Assembly (NCBI GenBank): GCA_010909165.1
Contig: VJWM01000144.1
Location: 496,001 to 560,000, forward strand
DNA from: Anthoceros angustus
Taxonomy: Eukaryota > Streptophyta > Anthocerotopsida > Anthocerotales > Anthocerotaceae
Direction: 5' to 3'
DNA length: 64,000 nucleotides
A program made the translations under genes and the position numbers. Below the pieces are notes generated by a model. It did not search any database. It saw nothing but the letters and a program-made list of their open reading frames with translations, and was not told the origin of the DNA. Positions within the stretch are counted from its first letter, which is position 1, and each line of letters starts with the position of its first letter. Of the stretch, positions 9,999 to 21,191 are shown in pieces.

Positions 9999-10589
9999 CA
10001 AATCCATGGAAACTTGAGCATTTGCAATGATCCATATTCAAAATGAACAATTTTGCAGCCCGTCCTGTGTGGAACAAGGTAACACTCCGTGTGACAGTGC
10101 CGATTTGCACCACAGGACTTCGAATTTTGCAGTAAAGTCGTAGCTTGTAGCAGTTTCTACCAGCGGGATGATCCCACCAGCGTAGGTTATGGATCCCCAG
10201 AATATGCTGTGAAATTTTGTTTTGTATTCCACATGTACATTCATATCACAGTCTACACGAAAGCACGATGTTGCATTCACCAAATTTGGATGTTCCAGAT
10301 GTGAATGTGGAGACTATGTGTTCGTTTTTGAACTTCAAAAGCATAGATACGAGTTCACTGAGTCCAGCATTCTCGTACGATTCTGATCATGAAAACTTTA
10401 TCAGCTTGATTTTGAGGATTCTGCCTTAGATAATCAAAGGCAAAGCTGTGCTGATTCAGAGGTGGACAAAGTTGGAAATCTACAAGGGCAACGAAGTGAG
10501 TGTCATGTCCTGCGCACGAGCAGGATCTTTGTGGTATGCTTCGTACTGTCAGCTAAAGACTGCGAGAAGACTCAGAATAGGAGAAGAGA
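9999..10589. other. Intergenic stretch, no gene resolved
   Basis: A plus-strand frame near 10270-10430 looks protein-like (acidic, Ser-rich) but shifts frame at about 10405 and matches no family I recognise. The 3' part should contain the sPLA2 3' untranslated region on the minus strand. Confidence 0.4.
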
Positions 10590-11314
10590 TCAAAAAGAAA
10601 GGAGAACAGATGTGAGGCAGAATGCGATGAACCAGGGCTGCACGCTCGTCGTGTCGGCACGGCCCACCAAGTAGCTGTCGGCGATGTCGTCAATGAGGTC
10701 CTTGACGTCGCTCAGGCTGCAGTTGTTGTGGGGGAATGAGGCAGCGTTATGAGGTACTTGCTCGACGCAGTTTCGAAGTTGGCGGGCGCAGTGGACTGTC
10801 AGCATGTGTTCTGGCAACCCACCATGGATGGATGAATGTCAGCAAGAAATAGAAGAAGAACAGATGTGTGCCAGTGGGCACAGATTTCACTTACCGTAGT
10901 GAGGACCCATACACATGTCGTGTTGCTGGCAGCAGGCATCCACTGCATCGCATGGTGCTTCCCCAGGGCATCCGGTGTACCCTGGTCCGCAGTATTTCCC
11001 ATACCGGAGGTCGAATGGGTCTGTCACATGGCAACATGTTTTGTCAAGTCACTTCCTTTTGACATTCAGGACGTGTGGTGAACACCATGCACTTGTGACA
11101 CCCTTACCGTGACAGAGAGCTGACTGACAAACTGACGTGCAGGGCTGCAATCAACCAAAAACAGCACGGAGCATCAGATAACAGGGTCGTTGCACTTGGT
11201 GGGCCTCTGATTACATCTCTGCCAGCTTACGGAAGGATGGCCATCGGTCAGCAGAGCCGTTGAAGCTGGCAGCATAATTGCAAGCAGGAGGGAAGCCAAG
11301 GCAAGGGCACCCAT
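10590..11314 (-). CDS. Secretory phospholipase A2, plant type
   Basis: Four exons (11231-11314, 11108-11144, 10895-11020, 10590-10810), joined by GT-AG introns of 84-87 nt, give 155 residues in continuous phase. Residues 1-20 are a hydrophobic signal peptide. The PA2c signatures follow: the calcium loop [15 protein letters not shown] (about 47-61) and the active-site helix [10 protein letters not shown] (68-77) with catalytic His74 and Asp75. The later conserved cysteines lie in CARQLRNC and NNCSL. Plant sPLA2s hydrolyse the sn-2 ester of phospholipids in the secretory pathway or apoplast, releasing lysophospholipid and free fatty acid. The C-terminus is hydrophobic rather than a KDEL-type ER signal. 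The gene lies tail to tail with the dynamin remnant and upstream of it on the map. Confidence 0.88.
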
Positions 11315-11943
11315 TTGATCCTCACTGACGAGATTGACGTCCAGATAGTCAAGAAAAGACGAAATTAAACCTATCCCTTCCGCCTGTCAGATCTAGAATT
11401 TGCTACTCTTCTCTGCAGAAACGGTCTGTTGTGACAGCAATAACCAGCGCCAGACGTAAGCATCAGGAACCCATGCAATCAGCAAGTGGCAGTGGAGTTG
11501 GACGTGGCAGGTCCACTTGTCATATTGTCAGCCCCTGTTACTTGCAACAAGGAGGCCAGAGTTTGCATCCTTGGTAAGGAATTGGGTAAATACGTGTCTC
11601 TACATTCCAAATCTGTGCACTCCTTGTATGGAAGTTTGTGCAGCAAATTTTTACTTGCTCTAACCAAAATCGGAATATTGAAAGCTGAACATTTGTAGGA
11701 GGTCAGACCCACTGTCCATGTGCCCAGAGCTCAGGACGATTTCGTTAGGAAAGAAGGTGATATTGTCGCAGCGGTGCAGAGAACTGGCACAGTCCTGAAC
11801 GTTCCTTTCTTTTAGAAGCCAGTTTTTCGGTTGTCCCTGAAAACTTGAGGTTAGGAAGTGTTAAGCTGGCGTGTGATTCCTTGATGGGTGAAAGATCCTT
11901 GGAGAAAGGGATGTGGTTTAGAGCCTTGACAGCTGCTGAAATG
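11315..11943. other. Intergenic stretch between WD40 and sPLA2 genes
   Basis: This holds the sPLA2 5' leader and promoter and the WD40 3' untranslated region, both on the minus strand. A 70-residue frame on each strand at 11480-11710 has no family resemblance and is probably chance. The part from 11757 on is the source-like region of the copy at 177-555. Confidence 0.6.
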
Positions 11944-13322
11944 TCAGTGGGAATAGATGAGCACATTTCCATCCTCTCCCGCCACGGCAAGCTTGTTGTC
12001 TCCTGCAAGGCATACGCACTTGACAGCTCCCTTGTCTGCACCGAGCCCGTACAAGCATTCTCCTGTGGCGACTTGGTGGGCAATCAGCATCCCGTTTAGA
12101 GCCCCGCTCCAGGCCAGGCCACCTGCGGACGAAGGTGCTTAGGCACTCTTCTGATGTCTGTCTTAAGATGCTTTTGTCTCGTTTTGGGGAATGGGAAGAG
12201 TTACTACCATTTACAACGAGGCAGGTTATGCCTTGCTTGTGCTCGCTCATGGTGTGGATGGCATGGAAGGAGGCTCGGGGGTCTAGAACCTTCACCATCT
12301 TGTCTCCGGCAGCCACAACCAGAGCAGACCCATCTGCCTCGTACGATGTAGCCAAGAATCCTACCGGGGAGCTGTCGAATACCCTGCTCTTGCCACACCA
12401 TACTTCACAAGTTTGGCAGGTTGCTGTTCTTTAGGGAATGGAACTGTTACAGTTGAAGCGAGAAAACTCACCTGGACTTGTCCACACATGCAGGGTTTGC
12501 TCGGAAATCCCAGCACTTGAGAAACCCATCTTGGCCTCCAGTAAGCACGAGATCCCCTCTGCCTGCCTCTCCTCCGTCCAGGTCTGCTCCTCCCACAATG
12601 CTTTCGAGAGCCGTGATCTGCCCGGCATGGGCATTTTTGCAGTGCACTAAGATCCTGCCTTCTTCCACATCCCACATGACGAGCTCTCCAACCCTAGACC
12701 CGCTCACAATCCAGTCCTGCTTGGCGCTAAAGATGAAGGACACGACAGCCCCAGCATGGCCCCTCAGGGTCCCCAGGCAGGAAGCAGTCCTGCTCCCACG
12801 GCGTAGATCCCACACTTTCAGTGTCTTGTCGTAGCTGGAACTGATCCCCAGAGAGCTATCCGCATTGGTTGCACAGGCGGACACGGACTTGCTGTGCCCG
12901 ATCAGATTGCTACAGCGCACCACGTTCTTCTCCCACAGACAGAGCTTGCTGTCCATTCCCCCACTGAGAACACGGCCATCATCCATAAACTTCACACAGG
13001 TGACCCACTCTGTATGCCCCCACTGTTTCCCATACAAGGCCCTCACAAATTTACCCTTCTCCACGTTAATGATGTACACAGCATGATCTGATGACCCCAC
13101 TGCTATCTCTGCCCCCACAGCACTGATACACATGGAGGGACGGTCTGAGAGCCTCACCAGAGTCCCCGCAGGATCAGACGGTCCCCTCCTAAGAGCCTGG
13201 AACGATGTTGAGCTTGTACTTCTTACTCCATAGGAGAAGCTGTCAGTCACTGTGTGCTTTGATGCAGTGCTAGCGGCGGAAGAAGAGGGCCGCCCCTTCA
13301 CTGTCATCCCTCTGGGAACCAT
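11944..13322 (-). CDS. WD40-repeat beta-propeller protein
   Basis: Three exons (12472-13322, 12208-12383, 11944-12122) with introns of 88 and 85 nt give 401 residues. The first ATG in the frame is used at 13322; the preceding in-frame GTG at 13337 is not a likely eukaryotic start. Residues 1-40 are low in complexity and Ser-rich. They are followed by about six or seven WD40 blades, for example SSYDKTLKVWDLRR, GSRVGELVMWDVEEG and TGGQDGFLKCWD, ending with VAGEDGNVLIYSH and a stop. The protein is probably a scaffold; I cannot assign a specific complex. Its start faces the TFB5 start 294 nt away, so the two may share a promoter. A broken copy of its last exon lies at 177-555. Confidence 0.85.
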
Positions 13323-13616
13323 TGCTTTGACATCCACTACAAGGCTGGGTGATCAACACCCACATATGTAGGACAGTACACACTGCCAGAGTGATTGTAA
13401 CGTAAGTGACGGTTGATTGCCACCTTAGGGATTTCTGTTACCTATATATGTGGCTTGCCACCTTAGGAATTCCTTGTTACATACAGCAGATAGCCTCCCG
13501 TCAAGGGCGCAAGGACTTCTCTGCGCTGTTGGTTTTTTGAGTCTGAGCGAGAGCTTGAGGCGTAAGACCTTCTGACTCCTGACTGACCTGAGCGTGAGCT
13601 CCCCAACCTGTTTGCA
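13323..13616. promoter_or_regulatory. Shared divergent promoter region, WD40/TFB5
   Basis: Only 294 nt separate the start codons of the WD40 gene (minus) and TFB5 (plus), so both promoters must lie here or overlap. It contains two imperfect copies of a motif built on GCCACCTTAGG with GTTAC (about 13414-13440 and 13454-13482). Whether they regulate either gene is unknown. Confidence 0.5.
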
Positions 13617-13918
13617 ATGGTGAGCGCTTCGAAAGGGATTCTGATTTCATGGTAAGCTCGCACACCGCAACCGATTTTGGGCTGCCAGTCTGTGGCGTTT
13701 CTTCTTCTTATTCTGCGGTCTTGATGATGCTGTTTTGCAGTGACATACCTATGGCACAGTTTATTGTGAGTATGAATGACGCGATGCCCTCCTCTCAGAG
13801 GTTTATCGTGCAGGTGTTGGACGACACACACATCTTCGTGCAACCTCATGTGGCCGACATGATACAGAAGAGAATTCAAGAGTACAGGGAACAGAACACT
13901 TACGAGAAGCCGCTGTGA
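13617..13918 (+). CDS. TFB5: TFIIH subunit TFB5 (TTDA homologue)
   Basis: Two exons (13617-13651 and 13741-13918) split a Cys codon and give 70 residues, the usual size of TFB5/GTF2H5. The sequence has the family's KGILISCDIPMAQFI start, the RFIVQVLDDTHIFVQPH core and the plant-type NTYEKPL ending. TFB5 stabilises the TFIIH complex and stimulates XPB in nucleotide excision repair and transcription. The next gene's first ATG is 20 nt beyond the stop on the same strand, which is unusually tight for a plant nuclear genome. Confidence 0.93.
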
Positions 13919-13938
13919 TTTTGGATGACCTAATCGAG

Positions 13939-14456
13939 ATGGATGGGCGGGAGACTGGTCCTGCTGTTGCTGGTACAGCCGACCCGTCGCATATGGAAGT
14001 GGGTGGCGGGGAGTCAGAGCTTCCAAGAGTTGTAGTGTATAGATGCAGGAAGTGTAGGGAACATGTGGTGAGTCAGAGCGATGCGATTGAACACAGTCCT
14101 GGTGGTGGGACGGCAAAAGGCTTTGCAGGCAAGAAAGGCGGAGATAAGCACTTGCGGGATGATCTGAAGCGCCCCGCGTGCTCCTCCATCTTCGTGGAGC
14201 CCAAAAAATGGATGACTTCAGGTAAATACAGCTGGGACCCGTTCTTAGGAGGTGAGAGATGTAGACTTGACGCAACGTTATTCCTCGCATGCGGTGTGCA
14301 GTGTCGGAAGGCGTGGTGGAAGGCAAGCTTTTCTGCGCTAGATGTCAAGCAAGGCTCGGGAATTTCAACTGGGCTGGTATGCAGTGCAGCTGCGGGTCGT
14401 GGGTGAATCCTGCTTTTCAGCTTCATAAAAGCAGAATGGATGCCTCGTGGTCCTGA
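13939..14456 (+). CDS. Zinc-binding protein like the YVH1/DUSP12 tail (At4g18593-like)
   Basis: Two exons (13939-14221 and 14302-14456) join in phase to give 145 residues. The protein matches the C-terminal zinc-binding region of dual-specificity phosphatase 12/YVH1 without a phosphatase domain. Visible motifs are YRCRKCREHVV, CSSIFVEPKKWM, FCARCQARLGNFNWAG, QCSCGSWVNPAFQLHKSR. In Arabidopsis the same architecture is annotated as a probable inactive phosphatase-like protein. YVH1's zinc domain acts in 60S ribosome maturation; a similar role here is inference. The ATG at 13939 is the first in frame, 20 nt after the TFB5 stop. An open frame with no ATG continues upstream into TFB5's last codons. 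Confidence 0.85.
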
Positions 14457-14724
14457 CCGCATCTTTTGTGATCGCGACTGAGACCCTTTTCTTCTTGTGG
14501 GAAGAGACGGGTCTGCTTTCAAGGGTTGGTTGGGTCCCTTGTGCCTTTCAAGGGCAGTTCGGAGGATAGTGTTTTATCATCTTTCGTAAATCGGCTAGCA
14601 ATTGGCCGAGTTGATCCCACTCGCGTAGTGTTCTCTAAGCTGTAGACCCTACTAGACTCCTTGTAGGATGACGATTCAGGCAAAAAGTGGGCTCAGTGTC
14701 CTCCTGGAGTATGTAATGACGGGG

Positions 14725-17070
14725 TTATAGGTCCCATACGGTTCCGGAAAGGTATTGTTGAAGACCATTTTGCAGACTCCGTGTACGAAGCTTTTGCAGG
14801 GCTTTTCTCTGCAGCGTAGCATCAATGCCAGCAAGCTTAAACACCTCATCCCGAGATTTGGCCAGCTTGCAAGGTGCAAGTCATGCATTTTCCTTACTGA
14901 AAGAACTGCAGTCAACTTTCTCACCTCTGCCTGCCGGATGGTTTCAGAATGGAATCCCAATGCTTCAGCCACCTGTTTGAGACGAACACGATGTCAACCT
15001 CATGCAGAGACGGAGATTAGTCGTGTGGGAGACAACACAGCGTTTATGTTACCTGCTTTCTGGTTTTCGGCGATTCTCCACTGAAACCGTAACGCATCTG
15101 GACAACCTGCAACAGAACCTCGCCGTCAAAGTTTGTTGCTTACCATTCCCATCATTGATGGCTAATAGACAGGGAAACCACCTACCAGCTTCTCTCTACC
15201 TTGCAGGTTCTCCAAAGCCCTAGCAATTTCCAGCTTCAATTCGCTTTCCCTGATGATCTGCAAAACCACTCAGAAAGGTTACCCAGATTTCGGGCACTGG
15301 GCACCTGAAGCATACAGGAAGTTAGCGAACCCGAGAGAGGTAGTAGAACTTACAAACCAGGGAGCATCACAATAAGACGGATGGCTGACGTTCCCAACCC
15401 ACGATCTCGAGTTTGCAGGGAACGCATTAATGGACTTGACAGGTTTGATAATTCTGAATATCTCCTGGATCTATCACACACCACCACAAGTGCAAATCAT
15501 CTAACTCCTGCAGCAGAATCTGGAGAGGACACTAAATTCACAAGAGGTGGGAGGGCTCACCCTTCGCTTCTCTACTTTAGACACTTCTGAGAGCTCGGCA
15601 AGGGTAGGATGTCTGCGGTAATAGTCGTGAAATTTCTGCAACGAAAAAGGTACTCAGCATGACGTAATATGGAGGACTCGCCAAACAGCACTTACTCCTC
15701 CTTCCCTGCTGCGCGCAATTCTCACAGACAGTAGACAGAAGGCTCGTTCAGAACACCTACATCTCGCCGCCGTAGGAGGACAGAAGCTGTGTCATAAACT
15801 CGAGAACTAAACCTCAGAACATGCTTGATACTCTTCACAGCAGCTTCCATTCGCTGTTCAAGGACAACAGTCCCTCAATTATGTTTGCGCATCCACGTAT
15901 TCCACACTCACTGCCTTGGTTTGCTTTCATGAACTTGTTGCAGAGACACACTGGGTATATCAATACCCACCTCACGTATCCAGAAGTATGCGTATGAGGA
16001 AAATTTTGTATTGCGGGAGCTATCATATCTCTCTGTGCTCTTAAGAAGTCCAACTAGCCCAGCCTGAAAAGCATGGTGCGTGTAAGTCCGCCGCAACCTG
16101 GAATCTCCCTTTCTTCCGGACCGCGTCCATGAGCCCACGAGCTGGAATGAAACAGTGAACAGAAGACTCCCTCCAATACATACCTGACAAAGCTCCTGAT
16201 GAGTAAGTCCTCGATCTTGAAATTTTTCAGCAACCGAGCTGACCAGGGGCAAGTTTGCAGAGACCATTTTCCTCTTGGCGGATCTTCCCTTTCCAATTCT
16301 GCAAACAGGGCAGTAGCAACATCAACATGACAGGAGCGGCTAGCTGGAGATAGGGCCTTGCACTACCACAACTAGTGCTAATGAGGCTGCTAGTCCACCA
16401 TAAAAGCCATAGTCACCTGGCATATAGACGAACTATAGGAACTCCTACGCTGACTGCCCATTCTTCGTCACTTGGTGTCCGTCCCAGCTCGTTTTGTAGG
16501 TCGAACCTTTTCGATTCAAGGTGGACTAGATCCTGCAAAATGTCACATCTATGAGACCCAAACGTTGAAAATGAAAAATGGCAGATACAGAATATCGAAA
16601 AGCACGAGGGCTCAAACCTGAACGTCAGCAGAGTAAGCGACCTCCTCTTCATGAGTCAGCGGGGGCCGGGCACCCCCTGCCAGGACCCAAGAATGCAAAG
16701 CAACATCCCTGGATGGCCACTCGCTGTCAACAGTGGCAGAAGCCCCCTCCCTATAAAACCCTGTCTGCAACTTGAAGCTTTAATGAGATGCAAGGCCAAG
16801 AGCAAAACAAGCTGAATGAGAACCCGATCAAATATACTTCACCTGTTCAGCCGCAGTTCCTGCACGTAAGCTGAAACCATTTCTCCGCTCCTGCAGTGCA
16901 GTGCATTGTTTCACTGATACCAACCCGGTTGTCGGCAATAATCCAGCCTCCTCTCCCTTTATAAAAAAAGAGGCTTTCGCTCTCCTTTCTGTCTTTTTCT
17001 TCTCATGCTCAATCTGGAGTGGCACGCCAACCTGCTTACAGAATGCATACCACTGCACGCATGCTGCCAT
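14725..17070 (-). CDS. SIG: Plastid RNA polymerase sigma factor
   Basis: About eleven short exons encode a sigma-70 family protein. The first five join cleanly: 16843-17070, 16618-16764, 16417-16532, 16184-16298, 15971-16063. They contain region 1.2-like PPLTHEEEVAY, then ANLPLVSSVAEKFQDRGLT, and the core-binding/-10 region AGLVGLLKSTERYD with KFSSYAYFWIRE. Later exons, placed approximately, give RRHPTLAELSEVSKVEKR (15550-15640), SINAFPANSRSWVG (about 15400), ESELKLEIARALENLQ (15200-15260), QMRYGFSGESPKTRKQ (about 15045-15110) and the region 4.2 helix VAEALGFHSETIRQAE (about 14915-14970), ending QKLRTRSLQNGLQQYL and a stop at 14725. In plants these factors are nuclear-encoded and direct the plastid-encoded polymerase. 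The first exon is poorly conserved and may include the transit peptide. Exons between 15640 and 15970 are the least certain. Confidence 0.85.
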
Positions 17071-18325
17071 TCGCTGCAACCACCACTGAAAATCCCTAGC
17101 CCGCAGTCGTCCATAAGTTGTGCTGGCCTGCTACTCCGCCCGGGCGGAAACCTCAGCCCTGGAAACTGCTTTCAAGAAAGCGAGCATGCTCCACAGAAAC
17201 ACTACTCCGAGGGAGCAATTCTCCGCCCCCTCCATCCTGTCCCAATCCTCTAGGCCACAATTCCGTTGCAAGAAAACACCACGAAATCCTCGAATTACTC
17301 TTTCCACCAGGCAAAGGAAGCGGAGAAAAATAACTTCCCCAGCCAAAAAAAAAAAACGCGCGTCTTCCAGCCTGTAATACACCACAATCAAGCACAACAG
17401 CAGCAACTCAGCTTGGATCCGCCTCATCCTGCGCATTTCATCGCAGGTTCGTAGACTCACCACCTCACAGAAACAATGCCAAACACGGAACAAGCAGACC
17501 GGGCCGGAAACAGTACGTCCCGACCTGCTCCACACACCAAGCTTACCAGTCTTCCTTCACTCCCGTATCCCGCCACTTCCGACACTGAGACGACGAGACG
17601 CAAGCCGACTGCGTCCAAAGACTTCTTGAAGCAGATCCGAGAAACCGCAATTTGTTTCGGACGCTGTCGGATTCCTCCGTCCTCGGCCGCCACGCCCTCC
17701 TGTTTGGTAGCGCGCGCGAATCGTGAATTCCAGTGTCGGCGTCTCAACGACAGTCACGACGGGCTGCGACCGGCTGAGAGACGCCCCACCTACCCACCAC
17801 CCGCCGAGCCTACCGCGCAGGTCCGGGCCCCTCTCAGACAGCAGGGCCGGAGCCGGACCCGCGAGGCTACTGGGATAACAGCCACCGCCAAAATGACGGC
17901 CCTGGTTGAACCGTCGATCGCATCCACGGCGCGGCTTCATCCAAGCGGCCGCAGCAGGGCCTCTCTTCTTCCTTCACGGATTCATCTCTTTCCTGGCCAA
18001 AATGGCAGCCGATCACTGTTGAATCGAATCGTATCAAGCGTCTCGAAGCGTCTCAAGCGTCCCGATCTTCAGCTCCCCTGCTTCCTGTGAATCTTGCTGG
18101 CCTGCGCGGCGGGGACGATTTATCCCACATTGCGGCGGAAGGAGCTGCGGCCCGGCGCGTATTGCTGAGCGTTGGAATTGGTTGGAAGAGCTCTGGGAGG
18201 TGGGGCATTGCTGTCTCGGAGAATGTCTGAGAGCGGCATTTTCGCTGCTGGCAGGAGGGGATGAGGCTGGAGCTGAGCAGAGTGCACTGGACCGAATTGC
18301 ATGCTATGCAGTTGAATGGTTCTGG
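17071..18325. other. Divergent intergenic region, sigma factor / NUMOD3 gene
   Basis: The 5' leaders of two head-to-head genes lie here. It is increasingly GC-rich from about 17450. A 204-residue plus-strand frame at 17476-18090 is Arg/Ser/Pro-rich with no family resemblance, and an equally long frame exists on the other strand, so I treat both as GC-driven. A run of A (about 17346-17357) is present. The frame of the NUMOD3 gene's first exon is open upstream to about 18182 without an ATG. Confidence 0.5.
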
Positions 18326-20379
18326 ATGCTGGACGGGCCGGCAGCGGGGTTTCTTGCCTCCGCCAAGGGATCAGTGGCCGCACTGCCGGGCCCATGCTGC
18401 AGGCGGGAGCTTCTAGGGCGGTCGCCGGGGAGGCGGAGGAATGAACATGGCAGGGGGCCAGGAGCCGCCGGCAGCAAGCACGGGGTGCAGGTTTTTTCTG
18501 GCTTGCGGGCTGGGCGGAGCGTGACGGAAGTGGCATGGCTCGGGAGCGTGCTGAGGGAGCATGTCGGATGCCGGCATGCAGCGGCGGTGGCCACTCAGGG
18601 GAGTGCGTCTACTCTGCCCGGGATCATGCTGTCCGCCTGGGATCCCCGGAACGGGCCGCCCGTGCTTGTGGAGCCGGGAACGTTCGAGGAAGCTGGGGGA
18701 GCTGATGTGAGCAGGTCTTCGGATGACGAGGGAGGTGGAGGTGGAGGTGGAGGTGTCGGGTCTGCTAAGGATGTTGGAGGAGGCGTCGGGGATGGGCGTG
18801 AGGATTATGGTGTTTCTAGAAGGAAAAAGAAAGCTTCCGGCAAGGTTCATCCTAACAAGGGCAAGATGCCCTGGAACAAAGGGAGGCGGCATTCTCCGGG
18901 TCAGTCATGGTTTTGTTGGGAGGAAAGGAAGAAGTGTGCGTTTGGATTTTGTTTTTGTTGAACTTTGTGATGGAGTTTCCGTGCTGCAGAAACCATTGCT
19001 CTCATTCGGAAGAGAACGGTGGAGGCAATGGGTGATCCGAAGGTAGAGGTTTTTGGCATTCTGTTTCTGTCGTTGAGGAAGGTGGAGTGGGTTTGGTGGT
19101 CCTCTCATTGTTGTTCATTTTTTGCAGATTCGAGAGAAGCTGAGGACCTTTGCATATAATCAAAGGTGGGCATTGTCCTGTTGGTTTTTGTTACATGAGT
19201 TTGGCCGAGCTGTTGGAGTTTTTGTGTAAGTGAGGGAAGTGTGGAGGGCTGAGGAGCCTCGTTCTTCTAACTTGTATTCTCTGCCCGAAGGCAAATCCAG
19301 GTCTCAGTGAATGAGCTGGTTTTGCTGTTTTGTCTGTTTGATATTCATCGGTACAATGCCCAGGTGCAGTGATGAGACGAAAGCCAAAATTAAGGCGTCC
19401 ATTGCAGCGAGCTGGGGTGCCAAGAGGGTAGTGAAGAAGGCTCAAGATGCTTGTGTGGCTGAATGGGGTGAGATAGTTGCCGAAGCTGCAAGAATGGGGG
19501 GTGTGGGAGATGATGAGCTTCAATGGGACAGCTACAAGCTGATAAAAGCAGAGATGCTGGCCGAGGAAAAAGCTCGGGCTAAAGAACTTAGGAAGGAGAA
19601 AGTGCTCAAGGAAAAGAGGCGGTCGAAAAGGGTTGTGGCCGTTGCAGGGTCGCATGAACACAGGCAGAAAATTTCCGAGGCAATCAGGGCGAAATGGAGT
19701 GACCCGGTGAGTCCGAGATACCGTTTCCTGCTGTCTTTTTCCTGGTGCCATCGATTTCCTACTTTCTACCAGTGTGCTCCATCCGCTCTGAGCGTCGTTC
19801 TTTGGTTATCTCAGGAGTACCGACAGAGAGTTCAGGATGGTTTGCAGAAATTCGTGAATAGCAAAACCAGTAGTCCAAAGACGAGTAATCCTCAGAGAAG
19901 TAGGGTACCTGTGCATTCTTCCGCGCCCAAGGAGTACAGTAAAGCTACTCCCAGGGCATCCTCTCCTCCCAGGAAACCAGTGCAAAAGCAGGAATTGGCA
20001 GACGACCCACCAAGCTGATTACATTTGTAGACCCAAATGCGAATGAGAAGCTGGAGAGAATAAGGAGAATCCAAGCCGGACGGCGGATGATGGAGCTGAG
20101 AAAGCGAGAGGCAGCGGAACGAGCTAGGTGGGCACCTTTTTCCATCCTCAACTCTTCGTTGTTTTCCTTTCTGTATTTGGAAAAGTATGGGAAACCACCG
20201 AAGGTGTTGTTTCTAATGCTTGGTGTCGTTTGGGCAGGCTGCTCATGGCCGAAGCTGAGAAAGCCGCAATGGCTCTCGAAGCGGTTGCTGCCACTGATGA
20301 AGCAACCCGTCTTTCGCTTGCTGAAACTCGAAGGCTTCTAGCAGAAGCTGCCGACAAAATCAGAACTGCAGAGGCCTGA
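18326..20379 (+). CDS. NUMOD3-motif protein, copy A
   Basis: The exons are up to 18899, 18990-19042, 19128-19165, 19364-19706, 19815-19904, 19973-20127 and 20238-20379, all in phase. The first exon carries a Gly/Ser-rich linker with a glycine run, then the NUMOD3 signature NKGKMPWNKGRRHSP; the next exon continues ETIALIRKRTVEAMGDPK. A second half-motif starts SDETKAKIKASIAASWG. The rest is basic and coiled-coil-like (KARAKELRKEKVLKEKRR), ending in an Ala/Glu-rich helix. NUMOD3 is a DNA-binding motif of homing endonucleases; plant proteins with it lack a nuclease domain, have no known role and are often predicted plastid-targeted. The start is uncertain: 18326 is the first in-frame ATG, but an upstream exon with a transit peptide is possible. 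Confidence 0.75.
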
Positions 20380-20760
20380 AGATGACTTGGGCAGGGTTCT
20401 CCTTCTCCTTCCTGAATCTCCCTAATTATTTGTCGAAGAGGTTTACATCCGCTAAGAAGTCCTAAACCGAACGCAGCCTAACCGCACGGGCTGGCTAGGT
20501 CTGGGATTTGATTGCAAAGGTGTAAAGTAAGCAGCAATATATGGTTCTGAGAACTTGTATCCTATTGTGGAGTATCACACGTCTAGGTGGTCACTATTTG
20601 TCCGTGCCCTCTGCCGGGAACTTGGAAGGCACTTCCATCGTTGAATCAAAATTGTACAAAATCCCTGTAAGGATGGCCGGGAGTATACAGGCCAGAGTGC
20701 CCTTTAATCTGTCCATGGCCGTAGTCAATAGAAGGGTGCTATCTACGTCAATGTCTAGCC

Positions 20761-20870
20761 TATTCAACTTGGAGGAGGACTCAACTTGCACACCAAACAA
20801 AGTCATGGGTTTGCATATTCAATTTGGAGGAGGACTCAACTTGCACACCAAACAAAGTTATGGGTTTGCA
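20761..20870. repeat. 55-bp tandem repeat x2 (copy in unit A)
   Basis: Two 55-bp units, 20761-20815 and 20816-20870, share GGAGGAGGACTCAACTTGCA and differ by only a few bases. The same doublet recurs at 22820-22929 in unit B, so it predates the 2-kb duplication. It lies in the 3' flank of the NUMOD3 gene. Confidence 0.85.
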
Positions 20871-21191
20871 TATGTTCCCGCTCTTGATGGAGGTTTTGAA
20901 AGAAAATCATGACTAAAAGATCGGGAACCCCAATTCCTACAACCGAATGAGGCCTTGTAGGAATGGGCGTGGTGTTTGCATATAAGGCCTCATGTTGCTT
21001 CCAAATGGACGAGATTGGTTATGACTATCTCTATTCAAAAATCTCAAAGAAGAACGAATCAAAATGGTTCGCACTTGCGCTCCTCAACGTGTTCGCATAT
21101 CCAAGTTCATTGATGCGGCAGTGTGTCCTTTCTGTCGTTGAGGAAGGTGGAGTGGGTTTGGTGGTCCTCTCATTGTTGTTCATTTTTGCAG

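Noticed and set aside
10217-10674. Possible coding exon near 10.3-10.5 kb
   Set aside because: Reads protein-like for about 50 codons but shifts frame without splice sites and matches no known family.
13463-14326. 287-codon minus-strand frame
   Set aside because: It lies antisense to TFB5 and the zinc-binding protein, both of which have clear families and correct splice phase.
17476-18090. 204-codon open frame, plus strand
   Set aside because: Arg/Ser/Pro-rich composition, no family motif, and an equally long open frame on the opposite strand; best explained by GC-rich sequence lacking stops.
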